Shown piece by piece: positions 14,654 to 21,116 of a stretch of DNA of 21,116 nucleotides. Below the pieces are notes generated by a model. It searched no databases, was not told the origin of the DNA, and was given only the letters and a program-made list of their open reading frames with translations. The translations under genes and the position numbers were made by a program. Position 1 is the first letter of the stretch. Every line of letters starts with the position of its first letter. The DNA is from Bordetella parapertussis (lineage in GTDB: Bacteria > Pseudomonadota > Gammaproteobacteria > Burkholderiales > Burkholderiaceae_C): the NCBI GenBank assembly GCA_945888535.1, contig CAMDAN010000037.1, positions 1 to 21,116 on the forward strand, in the 5' to 3' direction.

Positions 14654-17236
14654 ATGGAAGTCACCCAAACCAGAGCTCTGCGTGGGCCCAATTTGTGGAG
14701 CCACCACACCGCGATTCAGGCGATCGTCTCGTGCGAACCCTTGGAGTGCGCGATTGGTAAATTGGCCGGTTTCGAAACACGCTTACGTGCCCGCTTTCCA
14801 GAGATCAGCCCGTTTCAGCCGATTGGCCACGATGACTCGATTCCATTAGCGAGCGTATTAGAGCTGGCAGCTTTGGGTTTGCAAGCGCAGGCCGGCTGCC
14901 CAGTGACGTTTAGTTGCACCAAACCGACCTTTGAAGCCGGGGTGTACCAAGTGGTGGTCGAGTACAGCGAAGAAGCCGTTGGTAGGCTTGCCTTTACGCT
15001 GGCGCAAGACTTGTGTTTGGCAGCGCTCAACGATACGCCGTTTGATGTGCCTGCGGCCCTTGCGCAATTAAGCGAACTCGACGAAGACGTTCGGCTCGGC
15101 CCCAGTACAGGCTCCGTCGTGAATGACGCCGTCGCACGCAATATTCCCTACAGCCGGATGACCGAAGGCTCGATGGTGCGATTTGGCTGGGGCAGCAAAC
15201 AGCGGCGTATTCAAGCCGCCGAGATAGACGCTACCAGTGCCATCGCAGAGGCTATTGGGCAAGACAAAGAGCTAACCAAAAAACTGCTCAACGCCGCCGG
15301 TGTTCCCGTGCCGATGGGCCGCGCCGTCAGTGATGCCGATGACGCTTTGAAAGCCGCACTAGAGATTGGTTGGCCGGTGGTGGTGAAACCGCTGGATGGC
15401 AACCAAGGCAAAGGCGTGACCGTCAACATTGGCAATGAAGCCCAGCTGCGGGCGGCCTATGCCGTTGCTATCGAGTTTCGTGATCGCATTTTGGTTGAGC
15501 GTTATATGCCGGGCAATGATTTTCGTTTGCTCGTGGTGGGCGATAAATTGGTCGCAGCTGCGCGGCGCGACCCGCCTAAGGTGTTGGGTGATGGTATTCA
15601 TACCGTGGCGCAACTGGTTGACCAAGTCAACCTGGACCCCAAACGCGGTGAAGGCCATTCGACCTCGCTTACCAAAATTCGCTTTGATGAAATTGCCCAC
15701 GCCTGCTTAGCCGGACAAGGCTTTACCGCCGAATCGATTCCAGCCAAAGGCGAGCGGGTTAATTTACGCAACAACGCCAACCTATCCACCGGCGGCTCTG
15801 CCACCGATGTGACCGATGACGTGCACCCCGATGTAGCGGCCCGCGCCATTGCTGCTGCGCACATGGTGGGCTTGCATATTTGCGGGGTCGATATGGTCTG
15901 CGACAGTATCTTGCGCCCGATCGAAGAGCAAGGCGGTGGCGTGGTGGAGGTCAATGCCGCACCCGGACTTCGGATGCACCTGAGCCCGTCGTTTGGCAAA
16001 GGCCGCGCGGTAGGCGAAGCTATTGTGTCTATGCTGTTTAAATATGGGCAAAACGGTCGTATTCCGATTGTGGCGGTGACTGGAACCAACGGAAAAACCA
16101 CGACGGTGCGTTTGATCTCTCACTTGTTAACGCACCAAGGCTTGTGCGTTGGCATGACCAATACCGATGGCGTTTACGTAGGCGGCGAATGTATTGATAC
16201 GGGGGACTGCAGTGGCCCCAAAAGCGCGAAAAATGTGTTGCATCACCCTGACGTCGATGCTGCAGTGCTTGAAACCGCACGCGGCGGGGTGTTACGCGAA
16301 GGCTTGGCGTTTGATTGTTGCGATGTGGCAGTCGTTACCAATGTGGGTAGCGGCGATCACCTCGGCCTCAATTACATCACCACGGTCGATGAGCTTGCCG
16401 TTCTCAAGCGCGTGATCGTTAAAAACGTCGGCGCCAAAGGAACGGCCGTTTTGAACGCAGCTGATCCGATCGTTGCCAGCATGGCCGCTAAATGCAAAGG
16501 GTCGGTGACGTTTTTTGCGCTGGATAAATTCAATCCTGTGATGGCAACCCACCGCGCCCAAGGCCACGCGGTGGTGTATGTTGAAAACGGAAATTTGGTG
16601 GCGGCCAAGGGAAAAGAGAAACACACGATCGCACTGAAAGATATTCCTTTGACTTTAGATGGCAGCATCGGATTTCAAGTGGAAAACACCATGGCCAGCG
16701 TGGCTGCGGTGTGGGCCTTGGGCATGGATTGGGACACGATTCGCGGCGGCCTAGCCAACTTCTCCAACGACAGCAACAACGCCCAAGGTCGTTTTAACCT
16801 GTTTAATTACCGCGGCGCAACTGTGATTGCCGACTACGGTCACAACCCCGACGCCATGGTTGCTTTGGTTCAGGCGGTGCAAGCCATGCCTGCAACGCGG
16901 CGCAGCGTGGTGATCAGCGGCCCCGGCGACCGACGTGACCAAGACATTCGCCAAATCACCGAAATTTTGGGTGACGCTTTTGAAGAAGTGGTGATGTACG
17001 AAGACCAATGCCAGCGCGGGCGTTCAGACGGCGAAGTCATGGCGCTGTTGCGTGAAGGCTTAGCAAATGCCAAAAAAGCCACCCAACGGTCAGAAATTTA
17101 TGGCGAATTTTTAGCCATTGATACAGCGATGGATGCGCTGCAACCGGGCGAGCTGTGTTTGATTTTGGTGGACCAAGTGGAAGAAGCGATGGCCTATATT
17201 GCCGCCAAGGTTCAAGACACTAAAGTTCCTGGGTAG
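14654..17236 (+). CDS. cphA: Cyanophycin synthetase
   Basis: An 860-aa ATP-dependent polymerase that adds aspartate to the backbone (ATP-grasp domain) and arginine to its side chain (Mur-ligase domain), making the nitrogen and carbon reserve cyanophycin as cytoplasmic granules. ATP-grasp (about 185-455): K245 with the DGNQGKGV loop, E282, and E432-V-N434 followed by GLRMH. Mur ligase (about 470-860): intact P-loop GTNGKTTT (477-484), the TARGG segment, the ADYGHNPDA element and GPGDRRDQD. The N domain (1-160) is divergent: the HxxEH histidines aligned with CphA' H83 and H87 are S67 and L71, so any primer-making activity is probably lost. ATG 14654 lies two bases after the cphA' stop, implying coupled expression. 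The 3' end overlaps convergent gpsA by 17 bases. Confidence 0.97.
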   Translation: MEVTQTRALRGPNLWSHHTAIQAIVSCEPLECAIGKLAGFETRLRARFPEISPFQPIGHDDSIPLASVLELAALGLQAQAGCPVTFSCTKPTFEAGVYQVVVEYSEEAVGRLAFTLAQDLCLAALNDTPFDVPAALAQLSELDEDVRLGPSTGSVVNDAVARNIPYSRMTEGSMVRFGWGSKQRRIQAAEIDATSAIAEAIGQDKELTKKLLNAAGVPVPMGRAVSDADDALKAALEIGWPVVVKPLDGNQGKGVTVNIGNEAQLRAAYAVAIEFRDRILVERYMPGNDFRLLVVGDKLVAAARRDPPKVLGDGIHTVAQLVDQVNLDPKRGEGHSTSLTKIRFDEIAHACLAGQGFTAESIPAKGERVNLRNNANLSTGGSATDVTDDVHPDVAARAIAAAHMVGLHICGVDMVCDSILRPIEEQGGGVVEVNAAPGLRMHLSPSFGKGRAVGEAIVSMLFKYGQNGRIPIVAVTGTNGKTTTVRLISHLLTHQGLCVGMTNTDGVYVGGECIDTGDCSGPKSAKNVLHHPDVDAAVLETARGGVLREGLAFDCCDVAVVTNVGSGDHLGLNYITTVDELAVLKRVIVKNVGAKGTAVLNAADPIVASMAAKCKGSVTFFALDKFNPVMATHRAQGHAVVYVENGNLVAAKGKEKHTIALKDIPLTLDGSIGFQVENTMASVAAVWALGMDWDTIRGGLANFSNDSNNAQGRFNLFNYRGATVIADYGHNPDAMVALVQAVQAMPATRRSVVISGPGDRRDQDIRQITEILGDAFEEVVMYEDQCQRGRSDGEVMALLREGLANAKKATQRSEIYGEFLAIDTAMDALQPGELCLILVDQVEEAMAYIAAKVQDTKVPG

Positions 17237-18233
17237 GCCCCCGCCCCATCAGAGCAGCCACCGCCTGCGCGGGCTGCAACTTGCCATCAAGCAGCGCCAC
17301 CACGCTTTGGGCAATCGGCATATCGACCCCTAGCCCTTGGGCCCGTTGTACGACCGTGCGAGCGCTGTACACCCCTTCGGCCACATGCCCTAAAGATTGC
17401 ACCGCTTGGTCCAGCGTCTGTCCTTGCGCAAGGGATAGGCCAATCCGCCGGTTGCGGGATAAATCACCGGTCGCAGTTAAAACCAAATCTCCCAAACCGC
17501 TGAGGCCCATAAAAGTTTCTGGCTTGGCGCCCAACGCTAGTCCTAGACGTGTCATCTCGGCCAGTCCCCGGGTAATGAGCGCGGCGCGGGCGTTGAGGCC
17601 CAACTGCAATCCATCGCATAAACCGGTGGCAATCGCCAAGACGTTTTTAACCGCACCGCCAACTTCAACGCCCACCACGTCATCACTGATATAAACACGA
17701 AGCGATTGGCTGTGAAAGGCGCTAACCAACGCCTGTCGAACCGTGTCATCGGCGCTTGCCGCGACCAAAGCGGTTGGTTGCCCTTTGGCCACTTCTTGCG
17801 CAAAACTCGGGCCGCTGAGTACGCCTGCGTGCAGAGTGGGCGCAACCAAAGCTTGCACCTCATGGCCCATCAGACCACAGGCATCCTCTGACTGTGGGGT
17901 TTCAAAGCCTTTGCACAACCAAACCACGGGGACCTTGAGATCGTGAAGTTGGGCCAATGCAAAGCGCAGCCCTGCCATCGGAGTGGCCACCACCACCAAG
18001 TCCTGCGCAGCGCACAACGGCAACAGTTTCGCCCATGGCGAATTCAGAACATCCAAACGGCTTGGCAAAACAACACCGGGCAAATAGCGTTGGTTCTCGC
18101 GCTGGGTTTGCATCGCTGCGGCCTGTGCGCTGTCACGAGCCCAAAGCGTGACGTGGTGACCCTGGGTATGGGCGCACGCGCTAGCTGCCAGAGCACTTCC
18201 CCATGCTCCGGCACCCAAAATCAGAATTTTCAT
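17220..18233 (-). CDS. gpsA: Glycerol-3-phosphate dehydrogenase [NAD(P)+]
   Basis: Reduces dihydroxyacetone phosphate to sn-glycerol 3-phosphate for phospholipid synthesis. At 337 aa it is full length. The Rossmann motif [10 protein letters not shown] is at 7-16, LCKGFE with K108, GPSFAQE at 141-147, the catalytic-lysine region AVKN with K196, and GLGDL (246-250) followed by R260-N261 for substrate phosphate binding. It lies 28 bases downstream of secB on the same strand, a common betaproteobacterial arrangement, and is probably the last gene of that transcript. Its stop at 17220-17222 lies inside the convergent cphA gene (17-base overlap), and I see no terminator between the two. Confidence 0.97.
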   Translation of the reverse strand: MKILILGAGAWGSALAASACAHTQGHHVTLWARDSAQAAAMQTQRENQRYLPGVVLPSRLDVLNSPWAKLLPLCAAQDLVVVATPMAGLRFALAQLHDLKVPVVWLCKGFETPQSEDACGLMGHEVQALVAPTLHAGVLSGPSFAQEVAKGQPTALVAASADDTVRQALVSAFHSQSLRVYISDDVVGVEVGGAVKNVLAIATGLCDGLQLGLNARAALITRGLAEMTRLGLALGAKPETFMGLSGLGDLVLTATGDLSRNRRIGLSLAQGQTLDQAVQSLGHVAEGVYSARTVVQRAQGLGVDMPIAQSVVALLDGKLQPAQAVAALMGRGPTQEL

Positions 18234-18261
18234 GGTGGCTTAGCGCCAGCGCAAAGTTGGA

Positions 18262-18717
18262 TTATTGCAAGCTGCTAGGCGCAGCATCCGCACCTGCGGG
18301 GTTTTGCTGCTGCTCGTACATCGCTTGGAAATTAATTTCCGATAAATGCACGGGAGGAAAACCACCGCGTTGAATTAAATCAGCAACGTTGCCACGCAAA
18401 TAGGGGTACACGATTTGCGGGCACGCAATTCCCATAACTTGACCCATTTGCTCAGGCGGAAGATTGCGAATTTCAAATATGCCAGCTTGCTTGGCTTCTA
18501 CCAAAAACACGGTACGGTCTTGAATTTTGGTATGAACGGTGGCCGTCACACACACCTCGTAAATACCTTCTGCCACCGGGTTGGCCTCTACGCCGAGCTG
18601 GATATCAACAGAAGGTTGCTCTTGCTCAAGCAAGATCGCGGGCGAGTTCGGTTGCTCAAGCGAGACTTCTTTGAGGTAAACGCGTTGAATTTGGAAAACA
18701 GGTTCTTGGTCAGCCAT
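18262..18717 (-). CDS. secB: Protein-export chaperone SecB
   Basis: A cytoplasmic tetrameric chaperone that holds unfolded preproteins and delivers them to SecA. The 151-aa product shows the typical SecB order: an N-terminal [14 protein letters not shown] strand (8-21), a central [11 protein letters not shown] segment (about 73-83), [11 protein letters not shown] (about 99-109), and the C-terminal [13 protein letters not shown] (about 119-131). ATG 18717 is preceded by a purine-rich AAAGAAA. A TTG at 18732 would add five residues and is less likely. A terminator-like hairpin immediately upstream (18743-18769) separates it from grxC, so how it is transcribed is not obvious. gpsA follows in the same direction. 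Confidence 0.96.
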   Translation of the reverse strand: MADQEPVFQIQRVYLKEVSLEQPNSPAILLEQEQPSVDIQLGVEANPVAEGIYEVCVTATVHTKIQDRTVFLVEAKQAGIFEIRNLPPEQMGQVMGIACPQIVYPYLRGNVADLIQRGGFPPVHLSEINFQAMYEQQQNPAGADAAPSSLQ

Positions 18718-18734
18718 AGCAATTTCTTTCAAGG

Positions 18735-18769
18735 TAAAACAAAGCCCACCCGGTCACTCGGAGTGGGCT
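18735..18769 (-). terminator. Hairpin with T-rich tail after grxC (terminator or attenuator before secB)
   Basis: On the minus strand AGCCCAC (18769-18763) pairs with GTGGGCT (18749-18743), with a few more base pairs possible in the loop. It is followed by a T-rich TTTGTTTT-like tail down to about 18737. It points toward secB, whose start codon lies about 20 bases further on, so it could either end the rhodanese-grxC transcript or attenuate readthrough into secB. Confidence 0.6.
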
Positions 18770-18813
18770 CGACTAGGGGATTATGTCAGGGCCAGACGCC
18801 GAAATAATGAGGC

Positions 18814-19074
18814 TCAGGCGTGCGCCAACAAGGGCACCAAACCCCCGCGGCTGTCCAAATCCATCAAATCATCGCACCCACCGACATGCGTATTTCCGAT
18901 AAAAATTTGAGGAACGGTACGCCGCCCTGTGATTTCCATCATGTGCGTGCGCTGGTCGGGGTTGGCATCAATGCGGATTTCTTCAATGTGCTCTACGCCC
19001 TTGGATTTAAGGATGCGCTTGGCTTGAACGCAGTAAGGACACACGGCGGTGGTGTACATCTTGACGGTTTGCAT
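18814..19074 (-). CDS. grxC: Glutaredoxin 3
   Basis: An 86-aa glutathione-dependent thiol-disulfide oxidoreductase with the dithiol active site C12-P-Y-C15. The cis-proline motif T53-V-P55 and the glutathione-binding GGCDD (65-69) are present, so it should be active. It lies 44 bases downstream of the rhodanese gene and upstream of secB on the same strand. This rhodanese-grxC-secB-gpsA order is a familiar betaproteobacterial block and links redox and sulfur handling with protein export only by position. Confidence 0.96.
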   Translation of the reverse strand: MQTVKMYTTAVCPYCVQAKRILKSKGVEHIEEIRIDANPDQRTHMMEITGRRTVPQIFIGNTHVGGCDDLMDLDSRGGLVPLLAHA

Positions 19075-19118
19075 ACGATTTATATCTTTGTGTGTGAAGT
19101 CTGAAACATTGGAAGAAC

Positions 19119-19526
19119 TTAGGCTTTTTCAACCGGCATATTGGCAGTTTTCCAAGCCGATAGGCCCCCACCTAAGGAATGGGCTTTCTCGAAACCGAGT
19201 TTTTGGGCCGCAGCAACCGCCCGGGACGAACGAATCCCAGACTGGCACACCAAAATCAAAGGCAGGCTTTTGTTTTTAACAGCGCCAGCGAGCTTCGCCT
19301 CCAGTTGCCCAAGCGGAATATTTTTAGAGCCTACGATATGGCCAAGAGCAAATTCTGCCGGTTCGCAAACGTCAACGACGACGGCTTTTTCACGGTTCAT
19401 CAACTGCACGGCCTCTGCCGCGCTCAGGCCTTGGCTGGCAGCGCCTTGGATCACGGGGGCCAAAAGAAGCGCCCCAGAAACCACGGCCAAGCTGATCAGC
19501 ATCCAGTTATCGATAATAAATTTCAC
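19119..19526 (-). CDS. Membrane-anchored rhodanese-like domain protein
   Basis: A 135-aa protein with one N-terminal hydrophobic helix (about 8-28), probably an inner-membrane anchor, followed by a single rhodanese domain (about 33-130). The active-site loop CQSGIRS (94-100) keeps the persulfide cysteine C94, so sulfur transfer is plausible. VVDVCEPAEFALGHI (50-64) is the usual N-terminal rhodanese motif, with a cysteine at 54. The side of the membrane is not certain: the few charges before the helix do not fix topology. First gene of the grxC-secB-gpsA strand and divergent from gpmA across 113 bases. The natural substrate of this family is unknown. Confidence 0.92.
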   Translation of the reverse strand: MKFIIDNWMLISLAVVSGALLLAPVIQGAASQGLSAAEAVQLMNREKAVVVDVCEPAEFALGHIVGSKNIPLGQLEAKLAGAVKNKSLPLILVCQSGIRSSRAVAAAQKLGFEKAHSLGGGLSAWKTANMPVEKA

Positions 19527-19544
19527 TTTGTTCCTTGATAGTTG

Positions 19545-19575
19545 CTAGAGGTCTAGAACATGCATTTTAGAATGC
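19545..19575. promoter_or_regulatory. Two adjacent inverted repeats in the rhodanese-gpmA intergenic region
   Basis: CTAGA-GG-TCTAG (19545-19556) and GCATT-TTAG-AATGC (19562-19575) are both perfect inverted repeats, five bases apart. The second contains TAGAAT (19568-19573), a fair -10 for gpmA. Together they could be operator sites for one or both divergent genes. Confidence 0.4.
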
Positions 19576-19639
19576 TGTACCGTGCTACTGCTTTTACCCC
19601 TGTCTCTTGCCCCTTGGTTTGGCCCTTGATTCACCTACT

Positions 19640-20383
19640 ATGTACAAACTTGTATTGATTCGCCACGGCGAATCCACCTGGAATTTAGAAAATCGCTTTA
19701 CCGGTTGGACCGATGTAGACCTGACCCCTACTGGTGTGGAACAAGCCAAAAATGCAGGACAGCTCCTGAAAGCCGAGGGCTATGACTTTGATGTCGCTTA
19801 CACCAGCATGCTCAAGCGGGCAACGCGCACGCTGTGGCATTGCCTCGATGCGATGGACCGCACATGGCTCCCCGTGGTCCACGCTTGGCGGCTGAACGAA
19901 CGCCATTACGGGGCTCTGCAAGGCCTCAACAAAGCCGACATGGCCAAACAATACGGCGAAGAACAGGTTTTGGTCTGGCGGCGCAGTTACGACACCCCAC
20001 CGCCCGCACTCACGCCCCAAGACCCCCGCAGCGAGCGCAGCGACGCACGCTACGCCAAGCTCAAGCCGGGACAAATTCCTTTGACCGAATGCCTCAAAGA
20101 CACCGTTGAGCGGGTCATGCCATTTTGGAACGAGTCCATCGCGCCCGGCCTGTTGGCAGGTAAACGCATCGTTATCGCCGCCCATGGAAATTCCATCCGC
20201 GCTTTGGTGAAATACTTAGACGGCATCTCAGACGACGCCATTGTTAGCGTCAACATTCCCAACGGGATTCCACTGGTATATGAGCTCGATTCAGAATTGA
20301 AGCCGATAAAGCACTACTATCTAGGGGACGCAGAAGCCGCAGCCAAGGCTGCCGCTGCGGTTGCCTCTCAGGGTAAAGCATAA
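19640..20383 (+). CDS. gpmA: 2,3-bisphosphoglycerate-dependent phosphoglycerate mutase
   Basis: Interconverts 3- and 2-phosphoglycerate in glycolysis and gluconeogenesis. The 247-aa protein has the phosphohistidine motif R8-H9-G10-E11, R60, the catalytic acid E87 in [12 protein letters not shown] (84-95), and H182 in AHGNS. It ends in an Ala-rich tail. ATG 19640 begins exactly at the conserved N terminus; an in-frame ATG-like start 33 bases upstream would add non-conserved residues. No strong ribosome-binding site is visible. A ctpA-type protease gene follows after 38 bases, a frequent pairing in betaproteobacteria, so the two may share a transcript. Confidence 0.97.
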   Translation: MYKLVLIRHGESTWNLENRFTGWTDVDLTPTGVEQAKNAGQLLKAEGYDFDVAYTSMLKRATRTLWHCLDAMDRTWLPVVHAWRLNERHYGALQGLNKADMAKQYGEEQVLVWRRSYDTPPPALTPQDPRSERSDARYAKLKPGQIPLTECLKDTVERVMPFWNESIAPGLLAGKRIVIAAHGNSIRALVKYLDGISDDAIVSVNIPNGIPLVYELDSELKPIKHYYLGDAEAAAKAAAAVASQGKA

Positions 20384-20421
20384 AAGTACGACTAAAACGA
20401 CAAGGCAACACGGACATATTT

Positions 20422-21116
20422 ATGGGTCAAAAACTTAAGATCGCAGGTTGGGTCGCCTTGGGCATTGTGGCCGGGGCACTCACCACCGTATCGCTTCAAA
20501 CGGGCGCGCGCAGCGCTATGGCTCCGTTGCCGCTTGAAGAGCTGCAGCAACTCTCGGCTGTTTTCGGGCTTATCAAGAGCGATTACGTAGAGCCCGTGGA
20601 TGATAAAAAGCTCATCACCGACGCGATCTCCGGCATGGTCTCCAGCTTGGATCCGCATTCCGCCTACTTTGATAAAAAAGCGTTCAAAGAATTTCGCGAA
20701 GGCACTTCTGGAAAATTTGTGGGTGTGGGTATTGAAATTACCCAAGAAGACGGCTTGGTTAAGGTCATGTCTCCGATTGAAGGCTCGCCCGCGTTTCGTG
20801 CGGGTTTAAAGACCAATGACTTGATCACCAAAATTGACGACACCGCGGTTAAGGGCTTAACCCTGAACGAAGCGGTCAAACGCATGCGCGGAGAACCCGG
20901 TACCAAGGTGCTTTTAACGATCTTTCGCAAAGAAGAGGGCCGTACTTTTCCGGTCACCATCATCCGAGAAGAAATTAAGCAACTCTCGGTTCGGGGTAAG
21001 TTGGTCGAACCTGGTTACGGCTGGGTTCGGGTAAGCCAATTCCAAGAGCGCACGGTGGATGACTTCGTCAAGAAGGTCAATGAAATTTACAAACAAGACC
21101 CAAAAATCAAAGGCAT
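20422..21116 (+). CDS. ctpA: S41 family C-terminal processing protease, 5' part
   Basis: The gene runs off the right edge; 231 codons are visible. The start ATG 20422 is followed by an N-terminal hydrophobic helix (about 7-26), a signal anchor that places the protease in the periplasm. Next comes the N-terminal helical segment with SSLDPHSAYFDKKAF (about 74-88), typical of carboxy-terminal processing proteases, and a PDZ domain (about 95-175) with VKVMSPIEGSPAFRAGLKTND that binds the substrate C terminus. The catalytic serine and lysine of the S41 domain lie beyond the window, so activity cannot be judged. It is downstream of gpmA on the same strand. Confidence 0.93.
   Translation, partial: MGQKLKIAGWVALGIVAGALTTVSLQTGARSAMAPLPLEELQQLSAVFGLIKSDYVEPVDDKKLITDAISGMVSSLDPHSAYFDKKAFKEFREGTSGKFVGVGIEITQEDGLVKVMSPIEGSPAFRAGLKTNDLITKIDDTAVKGLTLNEAVKRMRGEPGTKVLLTIFRKEEGRTFPVTIIREEIKQLSVRGKLVEPGYGWVRVSQFQERTVDDFVKKVNEIYKQDPKIKG

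Noticed and set aside
1..21116. CRISPR arrays, tRNA or rRNA genes, insertion sequences
   Set aside because: No spaced direct repeats, tRNA cloverleaf features, rRNA signatures or transposase frames were seen on either strand by reading.

Overview
The window reads as a contiguous piece of a betaproteobacterial chromosome, most likely order Burkholderiales and perhaps a Comamonadaceae-type freshwater or soil organism. The pointers are a DUF3460 gene next to scpA and panBC, a rhodanese-grxC-secB-gpsA block divergent from gpmA-ctpA, and a two-gene cyanophycin synthetase locus with an associated ABC transporter and DUF1854 protein. The genus placement is inference. I saw no rRNA, tRNA, CRISPR array or insertion sequence, and no gene-free stretch reaches 300 bases.

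Layout. (1) 93-3864, minus strand: nadC, nadA and a pabB-pabC fusion, joined by TGATG stop/start overlaps. They make NAD precursors (quinolinate, then nicotinate mononucleotide) and p-aminobenzoate for folate. (2) 3962-7729, plus strand: a small DUF3460 protein, scpA (chromosome condensation), panB and panC (pantothenate), and an EamA-type ten-helix permease. (3) 7861-9490, plus strand: a two-gene AbiE-like type IV toxin-antitoxin module (winged-helix antitoxin, nucleotidyltransferase toxin) with its own promoter, an accessory insertion between housekeeping and storage genes. (4) 9555-17236: the cyanophycin locus. On the minus strand are a type I ABC exporter subunit with an N-terminal zinc ribbon and a DUF1854 protein. 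Divergently, on the plus strand, lie two cyanophycin synthetase paralogues, cphA' and cphA. (5) 17220-19526, minus strand: membrane-anchored rhodanese, grxC, secB and gpsA. (6) 19640 to the end, plus strand: gpmA and the 5' part of a ctpA-type S41 protease.

The most interesting part is the cyanophycin locus. The two synthetases have lost different parts. CphA' keeps an N-terminal HxxEH motif (the kind of site proposed to cut cyanophycin into primers), but its Mur-ligase P-loop is destroyed and its C-terminal domain is missing. CphA keeps both ligase domains with an intact P-loop, but has lost both histidines of HxxEH. This reciprocal pattern suggests that the pair works together. The linked exporter and DUF1854 protein have no proven role in cyanophycin metabolism, and what the exporter moves is an open question.

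Secondary points: the AbiE antitoxin mRNA appears to be leaderless, with an imperfect inverted repeat over its promoter; a perfect hairpin sits three bases upstream of the nadC start; two inverted repeats lie between the rhodanese gene and gpmA; and a terminator-like hairpin lies between grxC and secB.
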